From NCBI GenBank assembly GCA_036346255.1, contig CM070628.1:17127840-17191839 (forward strand): a DNA stretch of 64,000 nt. Direction: 5' to 3'. Shown piece by piece: positions 1 to 10,651 of this stretch. The stretch is from Ampelocalamus luodianensis (lineage: Eukaryota > Streptophyta > Magnoliopsida > Poales > Poaceae). The notes under the pieces were generated by a model. The model was not told the origin of the DNA and searched no databases. It saw nothing but the letters and a program-made list of their open reading frames with translations. Position 1 is the first letter of the stretch; every line of letters begins with the position of its first letter. Both the position numbers and the translations under genes were made by a program.

Positions 1-1001
1 GGAGGATGAGGCTCGGGCTCGACGGCGACGGCGTTGGAGGGGTTTCCCGGCGAAGGCGACGGTGGTTCCGAGATGCGGGCGACGCGGCGATCCCGAAGAT
101 GGCGTCCAACGGCGACAGGGAGGGCTGGAACGACGGCAGCGGCGATGAGGTCCTTCGGCCGGCGCTGAAGACGAAGGCGGCGGCTAGGGCTCCTGGCGAC
201 GATCTGCTGGCGGCGGCTAGGGTTTTCGGAGGCGGCGCGACTCGGGGTGCGGGGCACGTGGGTCCTCAGGGCCTTAAATAGCCCCAGGAGGCGTGTCCGC
301 GAAGAACACGGCACGACGGTAGAGAACTTGGAGGGAAGGTGGAGAACACGATGACGTGGCGGACGGGGCCCCACATGTCAGCGACGGCGGCTCGGGCGCG
401 GGCGCGTGCGAAACGCGCGGCTGTGAAACAGACTCCGAAGATCTGACCGTCCGTCCAAGATCGAACGGCCCACAATCAATGGGACGTTCGGACCCCCGAT
501 TAGATCACGTGCATCCAGGCATCCATTTTTGATCGCACGGTGGAGGATGAGCGGGGCGCTCGGAGAGAGAGAGATGAGGCGGAGAGACTGACAGGTGGGG
601 TCCACTTGTCAGTGGAGGCGGGCGAGCTGGGCTGCGCGCAGGATTGGGCCGGCGGCGGAGGGAAAATGGGCCGGGTTTAGGGAATTCGGCCCGAAGGGTT
701 TTCTGAGATTTTAAATAGCTTTTCTATTTTATAAATTACCAAGAATTCAAATAAGCAATAGAAAATAGCAAATGAACTCAGAAAAATTCTAGAAAAATCT
801 AGAAAATATGTCTGAGCATATAGAACCCAAATAAAATAGTTTTGGATATTGTTCATGTTGGGATTATTCACATTAAATATTTTTGATTGTAAAGTCCAAT
901 ATTAAGCTTTTGAATTAAATTCAAATAAAACCAAAAGGTGACTTTTCTCCCTACTAACTAATTAAAAGTTTTTTTTAAACTCAGAAAATTGGAATGTTAC
1001 A
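1..1001. mobile_element. Partial Gypsy-type LTR (window edge)
   Basis: A GC-rich block (1-660) followed by an AT-rich tail ends in GGAATGTTACA at 991-1001, the inverse of the TGTAACA start common to grass Gypsy LTRs. The sequence directly after it resumes a Copia reverse transcriptase in mid-domain, so this LTR was inserted into that element. A TTAAATA-like box near 274 could be its promoter. Open frames inside it look non-coding. The other end lies outside the window, so solo LTR versus full element cannot be decided. Confidence 0.6.
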
Positions 1002-1735
1002 TCCTTGATGGAAAAATCTTCCTTGAGCTGATGAAGAAGACAATGTGTTGCTCAACTTGAACTCATAACAATGATATCATCAACATATACAAGCATGTAG
1101 ACTATCAAAGCAGCTTTGTTGTAAATAAACAACGAAGTGTTTGCTTAGAAGGAGTAAAACCCAATTCAATCAAGTCGTTGCTTAAGCATGAGTACCATAC
1201 CCGAGGGACTTGCTTGAGCCTATATAGTGCCTTATCAAGTTTGCAGAAGTAATATGGAACACTAGAATCCTCATAGCTCGGTGGTTGTCTCATGTAGACA
1301 TTTTCAAGAAAACCATGAAGAAAGGCGTTTTGTACATCAAGTTGCGTCAAGTTCCATCCTTGTGAGACAACCAGTGCAAGAATGAGACGTACTGTTGCTA
1401 GTTTAATAACTGGACTAAAAGTATCATCATAATTCACACCATGCCTCTATTTGAATCCTTTGGCGACCAACCTTGCTTTGTTTCGCTCGATTGTTCCATC
1501 TGGTTTGTGTTTCAACTTGAAACCCCACTTACTATCAATGAGATTAATTCCTGGCCGCAATGGAACAAGGTGCCATGTGCAGTTCTTCAGAAGTGTAACG
1601 TACTCTTCATCCATTGCCTGTTGCCCGTGCTCACTTTGTAATGCTTCAGTGTAGCTCGATGGCTCAGTGAGAATTGCATCAACCAAAAATGCACGTTGAC
1701 CTTTGATCGGATACCTTATTTTACCATCCTTGAAC
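1002..1735 (-). pseudogene. Copia reverse transcriptase (truncated)
   Basis: Two frames carry the Copia RT: an N-terminal part with the W-H-L-V and K-A-R-L-V-A-K-G motifs (about 1686-1447) and a part with L-D-V-Q-N-A-F-L-H-G and Y-R-L-K-Q (1437-1105). The catalytic Y-V-D-D box is readable near 1065-1095 on the minus strand. The domain breaks at an I-K-D motif where the LTR at 1-1001 begins. A frame change separates the two parts. RT would copy the element's RNA into cDNA; this copy cannot be expressed intact. Confidence 0.88.
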
Positions 1736-2956
1736 TATTTTGGTTGTTGCGCATTGTTCTGTATCCTGGTGCGCATGCCAGGTCTTGGTGGCGAGCTTGA
1801 ATCTGCAGAGTCAGTAATAGGAGCATTACAAAGACAAATAGCTATTTCTGAATTGTCATCCATAACATGATCACTTCTAGGAGTGCAAGACATGACAAAA
1901 AGATTAGTGTAAGGGAAAGTAGGTAAAGGAATTGATCGAGCATTAGTGTGAGGAATAGTAGGTAGAGGAATTGATTGCTCTTGGTGTGTTGAGGTTGGTG
2001 CTATGGAAATAGATTTTTTGGCAAAAGGAAAGACTTGTTCATCAAAAATCACATCACGAGAGATGTAAACATGGCCACTTGATTTGAGAAGACATTTGTA
2101 GCCTTTGTGTAAATTGTTGTAACATAAGAATACACATTATTGAGATCTACAATGTAACTTGCGAGTGTTGTAGGGGTGCAAATTCGTCCAACATGCACAC
2201 CCAAACACTCTTAGCATTGTGTAGTCCAGCTTAGATCTAAACAAGTATCTTGTAGGAGTAACATAGTTGATAACACGGTTAGGCAAGAGATTTATCAAGC
2301 ACCATGTAGTTTGGAAGGCATCACCCCAAAAACGAAGAGGGGCAGAAGATTGAACAAGTAAAGATAGCCAAACTTTCACAACATGATGATGTTTTTGCTC
2401 GGCAGCTCCATTTTGCTGATGACTGTGTGGATAGGATACTTGATGTTTGATACCTACTAAGTTGAAGAACCAATTTAGCCGCTGATATTCATCCCCAATC
2501 GGTTTGAACACACAAGATCTTTTTGTTCAGCATTCTCTCTACATATTTTTGGAATTGAAGGAATACATGAAAGCCTTCATATTTGCATTTCAAAAGATGC
2601 AACCACGTGAATGTACTAAAATCATCAATAAATGACACATAATATCCGAATCCTCCAATGGAAGTGGGTGCAGGGCCCCATACATCAGAGAATATGAGTT
2701 CTAAAGGGGAAGATGAAATGCTAACAGAAGTAGGAAATGGCAGTTGATGACTTTTATCTTATTGATAAGCATCGAAATTATGTTGTCACTGTTATTTGCA
2801 AATGTAGAGATATTATTTGAATGAAGAACACGCTGAACATTCAAAGGAGAGGGGTGTCCAAGATGTTGATGCCATAGATCCTACGACACCTTTGCACTAA
2901 GGAGAGCCCTCTTATTCAAGGTAGTGCAACCGGATGGAAGAGGGTAGATACCTCCC
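1735..2956 (-). pseudogene. Copia integrase and integrase-RT linker
   Basis: The integrase core is recognisable across frames: F-I-D-D-F (first Asp, near 2620-2640), a T-D-W-G-G-E-Y-like stretch near 2490-2520 (second Asp) and N-G-A-A-E-Q-K near 2400 (Glu). The 2511-2137 piece continues with the Copia C-terminal integrase and the F-G-C-A-C-W motif. The 2052-1735 frame is the poorly conserved Ser/Pro-rich linker to RT. Stops and frame changes interrupt it repeatedly. The enzyme would insert cDNA into the genome. Confidence 0.82.
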
Positions 2957-3424
2957 TTACATTTGCCTTGAAGAAGAAGGCTCTTCGACGCCTAATCTTT
3001 GACAAGAAAGTAATTGGGGGTGAAATTCTATAAAGGCATTATTGTCAGCAGTAAATCGATGGACAGAAACAAGATTCCTAACAATATCAGGAACATGAAG
3101 AATGTTTTTCAATTTCAAAGGACGTGAAGGAGTGGAAATGAAGGAGTGACCAGTGTGTACAATTGACAAATCTGAGTCAATTGCTACTTGCACTTGCTCC
3201 TTTCCCTGGTACTTCTCGCGCGTGGAGAAGCGATCAAGATCACTAGTGATGTGGTCAGTAGCCCCCGTATCAATATACCAATTTCCGTCCACAGTATACG
3301 AGGGCGTCTGAACCAAAGCTGCAACATTATCTTCTGCCTTGTACGCCTTATCATACATGTGATAACACTTCAAGGCATTGTGACCAAGCCTTGCTGCAAA
3401 CTTGACAGGTTGAAGCCTTGAGTG
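2957..3424 (-). pseudogene. Copia zinc knuckle, protease and gag-pre-integrase start
   Basis: A CCHC knuckle pattern (C-x2-C ... G-H-N-A-L-K-C) is readable near 3420-3360 only across a frame change. It is followed by the retropepsin motif W-Y-I-D-T-G-A-T-D-H (about residues 32-41 of the downstream frame), whose D-T-G is the catalytic triad. The region then runs into I-L-H-V-P-D-I-V-R-N-L-V-S, the usual lead-in to the gag-pre-integrase segment. It would cleave the Gag-Pol polyprotein. Confidence 0.85.
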
Positions 3425-4228
3425 TTACCATGCCATGCGTTGCCATGACCACGCCCTCCTTTGTCGTGTGGTGATGGTGATGAGCGACCTCCACATCCAC
3501 CACTACGTACCACATTATTTGCTAATGCATATGAAATTTGGAGCTCATTGTGCTGAAACCCCTTTCTCGTTTCAAAGCTTAACATGTGGGCATACAAATT
3601 TGTTAGTGACATAGGCTCAATTCTGGGTGTATTAGAGGTTACCAGAGAATCATATTCAGAGCCTAGTCCCACCAATATGTAAGAGATGATCTCCTCGTCT
3701 TCAAGACTCTTTCCTATGGATGAAAGAGTATCAGCCAATTTCTTGACCTTGTTGAAGTAGTTCTCAATTGACAAATCATTCTTCTTGATGTTTGCCAATT
3801 GTACTTGAATATGCATTGTTCGGGCCTTATAACTAGATGCGAACATTTGTTCTAGCACAACCCAAACATCTTTGGAGGTGGTAAGGAAGAGCATTCGGCC
3901 AAGCACGTCTTCACACACACAGAGAAAGAGAGGGGATAGAAGGGCACGAGATGGAACCATCCACATAACCCAGAAGCAGCTGCCCACGGAGATAAGGCAT
4001 AAATTGTGCTTTCCACGGCAGGTAGTTGTCCTGCATGAGCTTGATGGTGATGAGGTGGCCGAACATCAGTGTAGGGAGTAGCCCAGGTGCAGTAGAGTTC
4101 ATCGCACTGGCACTTGTGTTTGTGGCAGTGCTCGAAGTTAACATTGTGTGTCTATGGGGTAGGCTCTGACACCATGAAGATGTTTGAAGTAGAATAAGAA
4201 AGAATTTAGAGAAGAGAACCCTCACCAA
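3370..4228 (-). pseudogene. Copia Gag (UBN2-type) fragment
   Basis: Two overlapping frames (4228-3911 and 3987-3370) together give the grass Copia Gag: the N-terminal K-L-M-Q-D-N-Y-L-P-W-K motif, then a helical core with S-I-E-N-Y-F-N-K-V-K-K-L-A-D and I-L-V-G-L-G-S-E-Y-D-S-L-V, then a Gly/His-rich tail before the zinc knuckle. One frame change near 3950 splits it. Gag would form the virus-like particle. Starts upstream of 4135 probably lie in LTR leader and are not meaningful. Confidence 0.85.
4162..4174 (-). other. Primer-binding site of the minus-strand Copia
   Basis: The minus strand reads TGGTGTCAGAGCC, one mismatch from the initiator-Met tRNA complement TGGTATCAGAGC used by plant Copia elements. 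It lies directly beside the inner end of the LTR at 4175. Confidence 0.8.
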
Positions 4229-4392
4229 TGCTCAGGGTCTCAGTTTTCTTATATTGTCGACGGTGAGCAATAACAACCGAAAAGCAGAGAGGGAAAACAA
4301 AACACGACATAACAAGCATTGTGATCTACCAGTTACGCATATTAGTGCCTAAGGGCCTGGGCCACGCAGGGCCACTCACACAAATGTTAACA
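4175..4392 (-). repeat. 5' LTR of the minus-strand Copia
   Basis: On the minus strand it runs from TGTTAACATTTG (4392-4381) to CTTCA (4175), just before the primer-binding site: about 218 bp with TG...CA ends. The outer boundary is inferred from the TG dinucleotide and from where Gypsy integrase homology fades, so it may be off by about 20 bp. Confidence 0.6.
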
Positions 4393-4423
4393 CACGTTGA
4401 GATTACAACAAACTCTAAATATT

Positions 4424-4863
4424 TCAATAAATTATTCTTGGAACTCCAGGCAATTTCATAATATTGTTAAGGATAAGCTTGACAACTTGTTCTTCTATGA
4501 AGGGATGCTTTAACAGAAAGAAATGGGCATAATTGGTGAAGCAACCTACCACCACCAAAATGACATTATAGCCTTCAGAGTTTGGTAGATCTTCAATCAA
4601 ATCCATCGATACGCCCTGCCAAGAGCCTTCAAGGATAGGTAGTGGTTGCAATAGTCCAGGTAATTTGCAATTCTCATGCTTAGGTCGTTGGCATATTGCA
4701 CATTGTTTAATAAAAAAATTCCATATCTTGTTTGGGTCCTTTCCAAACAAACAGTTTCTTTATTCTGCTGTAGGTAGCCTAAATTCCTGAATGGTCTCCC
4801 ACAGCTGATGCATGTAACGCTGAAATAACCTTTGTTTGTATTGCCGAGTTTTCTGCAATTCAT
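4424..4863 (-). pseudogene. Gypsy integrase fragment
   Basis: The minus strand carries the zinc-binding C-x2-C end (Q-C-A-I-C-Q-R-P-K-H) and the start of the core, with W-Q-G-V-S-M-D-L-I-E-D-L-P containing the first catalytic Asp, then V-V-V-G-C-F-T-N-Y-A-H-F and L-P-G-V-P. Homology stops before the second catalytic Asp, near the Copia LTR. A frameshift near 4750 divides it. It would have inserted Gypsy cDNA. Confidence 0.85.
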
Positions 4864-5329
4864 ACCTTACCATCTTTCTTGATTAATCCTGCCTCAATAG
4901 TACATCCTTCCTCATTCGGGCTGATTGTAATACATCGGGTTGTTCGTAGTACGGTCCATATGACGCATGTGGAGTTATGATAGTGAGATTAGTCACACAT
5001 TACTTGTGTAAAGTAAGTTGTAATAGCATATAATGTATGTTGGGTCCAAACGTAGCACTTCTAGGTTAACCCTTTTACACGAAACGAGGATAAAAGTGTA
5101 AGTGATGTACTATGTGTGCGCGGATCCGCCCCACGGTGGCTTGGACATTGAGTGGATTTTGGGCCATATTGTTGCATTGATAATGACTAGCTCAGTCAAA
5201 AGTTGTTGTGCCTTACTATCAGTATGGTATGTATTCACTGCTTCTTGTAACCAGACTGATTGGCAAACTGAAAGTGACTGTACAACAAAGAAATGCCCCC
5301 CTCTAGATAATGCATCAACTGCTTTATGT

Positions 5330-6254
5330 TCTACTCCCTTTTTGTACTGAAATTTAAACTATAATCCAATTAGTTTAGTCCTGGCTTTCTTTTGTAACTC
5401 TGTGGATAATGCATGGTCTTCGAGATGGCATAAGCTCTTGTGATCAGTTTTCATAACAAAAGGCCCCCTTTGTAGGTATGATCTCCACTTATCCACTGCC
5501 ATCATAATAGCCAGGAACTTTTTTTTTCATAAATGGACAATTTCTTGTTATTAACACTCAAAACTTTGCTGTAATAAGCATCTGGATGTCCTCCTTAAGA
5601 TAGTACTGCACCTCCACTTTCATAAGCATCAGTTTCAATGTCAAAGGGTTTTGTGAAATCTGGCAACACAAGGACAGGGTTGTTACTCATGGCCTGTTTG
5701 AGCTTATCAAATGCCTGTTGAGCTGTTGCATTTCACTGTCTTCTGCAATAGCACAGTTAATGGCTTGGCCAATACTCCATAATCCTTCACAAAATTTCTG
5801 TAATATCCTGTTAAACCCAGAAAACCTCTTAGCTCTGTGACTGCACTAGGTACTGGCCACTGTTGCATAATCTTGGTCTTTTTGGGATCTATGCTAACTC
5901 CCTGCTCAGAGATGAAATGTCCTAAGTACTCCAAATTTTTTTGGGGTAAAGGAGCACTTACTGTTACTGAGCTTGGCAAACAGTTGATGTTGATGTAAAA
6001 CCTGAAACACCCTTTCTAGATGTTCTTCATGCTCTTGCAAGGTTTTACTATATACCAAGATATCATCCATGTGTTAGCATAAATTTTCTCATGTACGGAG
6101 AGATGGAATTCATAAGACATTGAAATGTGGTTGGTGCGTTAGGCAGCCCAAATGGCATGACTTTGAACTAAAAATGAACATGGTGGTTTTTTAATGTTGT
6201 TTTGAACTCATCACTCTCAACCATCCGTATTTGATGATATCCCGATTTAAGGAC
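5330..6254 (-). pseudogene. Gypsy reverse transcriptase and RNase H fragment
   Basis: From high to low coordinates: L-K-S-G-Y-H-Q-I-R (6240-6200), V-M-P-F-G-L-P-N-A-P-T-T-F-Q (about 6170-6125), the RT thumb with E-Y-L-G-H-F-I-S and G-F-L-G-L-T-G-Y-Y-R-N-F-V (5979-5707), then RNase H with T-D-A-Y-E-S-G-G-A and K-T-D-H-K-S-L (about 5640-5430). Stops and frame changes are frequent. The upstream half of RT continues beyond the TRIM at 6832-6960. Confidence 0.85.
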
Positions 6255-6826
6255 TGTTAGATCGGACCTTGGCCATATGCCTAGGTCCAACCGGTTTACT
6301 CCCCAGGTCACAGGTCCAAATGGGCTGAACACAATTAAGCCCACAGACTGCCACATGCAAGCGCTATAGCAACAGCCTTATAAGTGGTATTGGGCTTTCT
6401 GCCCTGAAAAGACTAGTCCAATGAGTGAGGTCTCCCTCACACTTATAAGTTGTGCTTTTTTTTTCCCTTCCCACAACCGATATGGGACTATTTCCAACAA
6501 TCTCCCCCTCGAACATCGGTTGTGTACTTCCGCAACCATAAAGTCCAATGAGATGTTAGACGCCTAGACTCTGATACCAATTGTTAGATCGGATCCTGAC
6601 CGCATTCCTAGGTCCAACCGGGTTTACTCCCTGGACCACAGGTCCAAATGAGCTAAACACAACTAAGCCCATGGGCTACCGCATGCAAGCCCTATAGCAA
6701 CAGCCTTATAAGTGGTATTAGGCCTCCCCCCCCACAAAAAAACTAGTCCAATGGGTGAGGTCTCCCTCACACTTATAAGTTGTGCTTTTTTTCCTTCGCA
6801 CAACTGATATGAGACTATTCCCAACA
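6255..6826 (-). mobile_element. Complete TRIM (terminal-repeat retrotransposon in miniature)
   Basis: Two 245-bp direct LTRs, 6255-6499 and 6582-6826, both TGTTAGATCGG...CCAACA, flank only 82 bp. The minus strand has a primer-binding site TGGTATCAGAGTC (6579-6567) next to the 6582 LTR and a polypurine tract (6511-6500) next to the other. The 5-bp flanks are AGGAC (6250-6254) and AGGTC (6827-6831), a target duplication with one mismatch; removing the element restores an L-D-L-K-S-G-Y-H Gypsy RT motif. It has no coding capacity and depends on proteins supplied in trans. Confidence 0.93.
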
Positions 6827-6960
6827 AGGTCGAGCTTGGAAAAATACTTAGCTCTAGCTAACTCATCCAACAATTCATCCATCCTTCTTATTAACTAGCA
6901 ACAAAGGACATGCAGAAAACATCCAAGGGTAATCATTTACTAACCATAATAAGGGTTCAC

Positions 6961-7640
6961 TTAATTGAGGAACGGATTTTTTCTTGAGAATTTCTAACTT
7001 ATTTCTCCTTTTTCTTAGCAATTATAAAACTCCTATCATCAACTTTTAGTATATAATAGTTTTTGTTTTTTAGGAATAAACTTTGGAATTCGTATGGAAA
7101 TCAAATTGCTAAAAAAACTCACCAAATTTTAGTTAATTTCGATTGTACCTGACATGGAATCTGTATTTTAATTTGCTAATTTTAATATAATTATTATTTC
7201 AAATTTTAGTTACCTATGGATATTACTTTAGATGTCATATGGAAATCAAATTGCTAATTTTTTGTGTTCCAAATTTCAGCTAATTTGGATTGTACTTGAC
7301 ATTGACTCTTTCTTTTAATATAAGCCGTTATAACTCGGGTCTGCATCTTTATCTCTTTTTTGTGATTAACGTGGGACTTTCCTTGGAGTTGCTATTTAGT
7401 ATGGGTGTACATAGTAATAAATAGATAAATAAAAGTCAATGACAAATGTTTTATACTGGTTACTAAGAGAAAGAAGAATAAAGATAGAAATTCTCATAAA
7501 AACAAGACCATAATGTATACCTCATTATTTCGGTGGACCCTATTTATGGTTGATAAACCATGACCATTAGATAAAATAGAGAATCGTATTAGGCAAGGCT
7601 ACTAATTATAGAATCCAAGAGGGCCCACACTAATGGCCAC
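6961..7640. other. AT-rich spacer with a diverged direct duplication
   Basis: No gene is seen. Two related stretches, about 7095-7180 and 7230-7315, share TATGGAAATCAAATTGCTAA and a TTGGATTGTAC(T/C)TGACAT-like segment about 138 bp apart, a decayed tandem duplication. Confidence 0.5.
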
Positions 7641-7650
7641 ATTCAAGGAA

Positions 7651-9094
7651 GGGGGAATTGATTATTTACCCTCCGCTTAGATGCGATTCAAGGATCTACC
7701 CTCATTTTAGATGCAATTGTTTTTATACCCCTCGCTTAGTTTGATTCTCGATAAAATACCCCATTTGCATTATTATAATAATATATGCTGTTTTTTTCCG
7801 TCTTGGCATGCGAAATGTCCATATTGCCCTTGCTTGATTCTTTTTCCTTGGTGGCCTTCGTCTCCCTCCCTCTTGTCGCCCGAGCAGCTCTCCCCTCCCT
7901 CTTCCTTGATATCCCCCCATGCCATAAGGCCACGCTGACATCGGCGACCCTGCCAAATCCGACGACCTCGTCCTCCCCTACATCTCGTGCCTGGCTTGCT
8001 CCGCACCTACGATGATGACAACCCGTCGCCCGCTCTGGAAGCCTCCACACGCACAACAAGATGCTGGCATCACTCATTGAGGGCCCTAACCTGCTCGACG
8101 GCAACGCAGGTACCGAGGACTTTGGCTAGCATGATGGGTTCGGCCAGTGGGTCCACAACCACCTGTCCCGCACCCCGTTCATGACCGGTAGCGGCAGTGG
8201 ATCTTTCCGTCGCTCGAAACTTCGCCTACTACTCGGCGTCATGGGCCCACCCCTCTTGCCCGTCCCATCCTCCTGCGCTACCTTATCTAGTAGCATGCCA
8301 CCACGCTACCGCCGTCGCTGGAGGAGGTGAAGCGCAGAAGGGTCAAGATGGCCGTGGAGGCCTTGGCTGCCATCTTGTCAACCGACGGGGTTGCTGAAGA
8401 GGCTAAGGAGGGCCTCATCGCCACCCTGCTGCTACTCGCACTCACCGCTGAGCTCTGCTACCTCCTTGTCCACAAGCGTCGACTTCACCACTGCTCCGCC
8501 GCAATCTCCAATAGTCCTCCTCTCCCTAGTCCACCCGGTCACCTGGATCCTTCGTCTACCTCTCGTACCATCCCGACGCGCGCTCCTCCCAGTCGCTGTC
8601 GCCCAAGGTCCTCTCCCATCCCCCCACCCCCACTCCATCTTCTTCCTCCCTAGGCGCAAATCAAGCTTAGGAAAGCGCCATGTCCGTCCAGCTGCACGCC
8701 GCCATGCTACCACCATAGACCGCCTCTCGGCATGCTCTTTCCACCCATGAGATCGTCGTGCCCATAGCATTCCATTTTTGCACTCGCCCGACACAGTTGC
8801 TGCATCCCTTACCAACGCCAAGCTCGGCCAACGCCAAACTCGTCCAAGAGCTCCCATGGTTGCCTTTGCTTGGGGAAAGGGAAACGGGAGGGACGAATAG
8901 AGAGAGAGAGAGGAGGGCATTCTGGTCCTTTCCTATGGCCAAAACTAAATAAAAAACACCGCATATAAATAAAATATTACAAACAGGGTATTTTATCAAG
9001 AAACAGACTAAGCGGGGGTAAAAGATCAATTACATCTAAAATATGGGTATAATCTCAACATGCATCTAAGCGGAGGGTATATTATCAATTCCCC
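7651..9094. mobile_element. Mutator-like element with GC-rich interior (Pack-MULE-like)
   Basis: Long terminal inverted repeats of about 115 bp (7651-7765 and 8980-9094) share GGGGAATTGAT, TACCCTCCGCTTAGATGC and GATAAAATACCC on opposite strands. A perfect 10-bp duplication ATTCAAGGAA flanks it (7641-7650, 9095-9104), in the 9-11-bp range of Mutator elements. No transposase domain is present. The ~1.15-kb interior is strongly GC-rich while the repeats and surroundings are AT-rich, the composition expected if the element captured host-gene DNA. Confidence 0.85.
7790..8945. other. Probable captured host-gene fragments inside the MULE
   Basis: GC-rich DNA with several overlapping frames on both strands, the longest being 8920-8432 (minus) and 8391-8750 (plus). 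None gives a domain I can name with confidence. A short plus-strand stretch around 8150-8270 (R-R-S-K-L-R-L-L-L-G-V-M-G-P-P-L) faintly resembles plant DUF620 proteins, but this is weak. A purine (AG)n run sits at 8899-8917. No complete gene is supported. Confidence 0.4.
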
Positions 9095-9104
9095 ATTCAA
9101 GGAA

Positions 9105-9600
9105 ATAATGAAACGGGGATGCAAGGAAAAAAATGAGCAAAAACCACATATGAGAAAAAAAGAGAGAAATCTGAAAGACCTTTCCTATGTATAACTTTCC
9201 CATTTCTCTAAACAAAAACAAAAACACTATCTATCGTAAACAAAATCAAAACAGGAACGACCTCTATCTACATGAAATCTCTAGCATAAGGGGAAAAAAC
9301 CCAGTGAGCATCCTCCTGCGCGAGGGCATAGAGTGCCCCTACCCATAACGGTGCTACGTGGTCCTGTTCTTCGCTAAACGATGCAAATTTTCATAAAAAT
9401 TTTCCAAAAAGAAAAATTGTATAAAAAGCACATTCAATGCATGAAGTTGTACTATATCAGGATAATCCGACACCACGTTGCCATGCAACATGAGCTCACT
9501 TAAATAGGTGTATAATAAGAGGGAGCAAAGCACAGTCTCTACCGTGAACGTTGTGTTTGCCTTACAATTTTGGGAAGACATGCACCGACAGTGCAGAAGG
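9105..9600. other. Spacer with no recognisable gene
   Basis: AT-rich sequence between the MULE and the large Copia element. It ends in the GAAGG target duplication of that Copia (9596-9600). No coding or RNA feature is seen. Confidence 0.5.
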
Positions 9601-10610
9601 TGTTGGAGTTTATATATTCTTCATAAATCCTAGAAAATCCCAAAGGCCTACTCATACGTGGTAGAAAGTGGGAAGTTTAGTATCATACTGCTAATCTAGC
9701 TAGAAGGAGACCAACTATAAAGTGGAGTTGGTCTTACCTAGTTGAAGCAAGCAAAAGAAGACTACACACGTGCGCTCGCACGCCTCGCCACACCCTCACC
9801 CTCGTGGCATATGCACGTGAATGGTGCGACGATTTTGGGTCTGGTTGTGTGCGGAGCTACAACTTCTCTTTGCACCTCATAAACCTACATAATAACATGG
9901 CATATCAATGTGCAACAAATTGAAAAGGACAAGAACGGTTCAAACCGAACATTTGAATCCCACTAATCATGCACGTCTATTACGACATGAATTAATTGTG
10001 CTTTAATGCAGTTTCCAAATTTTGTTGTGCGATTATTGCCTTGCTTCCGAGCTCATTTGTTTCTATATGAGGAGACATCCTCTCGATCCAGACACACTTG
10101 TGAGAGAAAACAATTGTCCTTCGCTCCTCTATGTTGTGTTGCTTCCGGCTTCTCCATCCCTGTGCCGGTGTGCACCGTCGCAGGGAGAGTAGTGTCTCCG
10201 AAGCCGATGTCCCTCGTGGTCTTGTATGGGTTGAGGCGAATTAGGTTTTTGTGAAGCATTCGCGCGACTGCTCACGGCTTCCCTCATCATCGACTTCTCG
10301 TCATCTTCGCATATAACTCTTCCACAACCATCGATGGAGTGAACCTCTATAAGTCACGGTGATCCACTCTGTTATGTCTAAATCTTATTTACTGGATTTT
10401 AGTTATGTGATGATGATGTTCTCTATTGTTGTTAGTAGAATTCATATGATAGGCTTTGTTTTATTTGCGCATATATATAAGGTAGGTGTATTTGATATTA
10501 CAATCATGCTATTGTTCATAGTTAGAAATATGCCTAGTATATATGTTACTTTCGTACTAATCATTGTTTTAGGAATTAAAATAATCACAATAGTGTACTT
10601 ATATCTAACA
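9601..10610 (+). repeat. 5' LTR of the large Copia
   Basis: It runs TGTTGGAGTTTATA...ATATCTAACA and is colinear with 27353-28388 over its length, with scattered substitutions and indels. The sequence after it (ATCCAAAAACC...) does not show a canonical initiator-Met primer-binding site. Confidence 0.92.
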
Positions 10611-10651
10611 ATCCAAAAACCTAATTTGTGATGGCTGGTTTTGCTTAGGTA

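Larger units (their letters stand above)
1002..4392 (-). mobile_element. Decayed Ty1/Copia retrotransposon, 5' two-thirds
   Basis: Read on the minus strand this is LTR (4392-4175), primer-binding site (4174-4162), gag, protease, integrase and reverse transcriptase, in the Copia order with integrase before RT. It stops inside RT at about 1002, where a Gypsy-type LTR interrupts it, so RNase H and the 3' LTR are outside the window or lost. Frameshifts and stops split every domain, so it is not autonomous. Confidence 0.9.
4393..6960 (-). mobile_element. Decayed Ty3/Gypsy retrotransposon pol fragment
   Basis: Minus-strand Gypsy pol in the order RT, RNase H, integrase, interrupted by a TRIM at 6255-6826. 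Neither LTR nor gag is seen. Internal deletion is visible: the RT motif L-L-V-N-K-K-D-G runs straight into D-E-L-L-D-E-L-A, losing the usual segment between. The Copia element at 1002-4392 truncates its integrase. Confidence 0.85.

Noticed and set aside
8432..8920. 162-codon minus-strand frame in the MULE
   Set aside because: No domain; GC-rich DNA gives open frames on both strands here. Kept only as a possible captured fragment.
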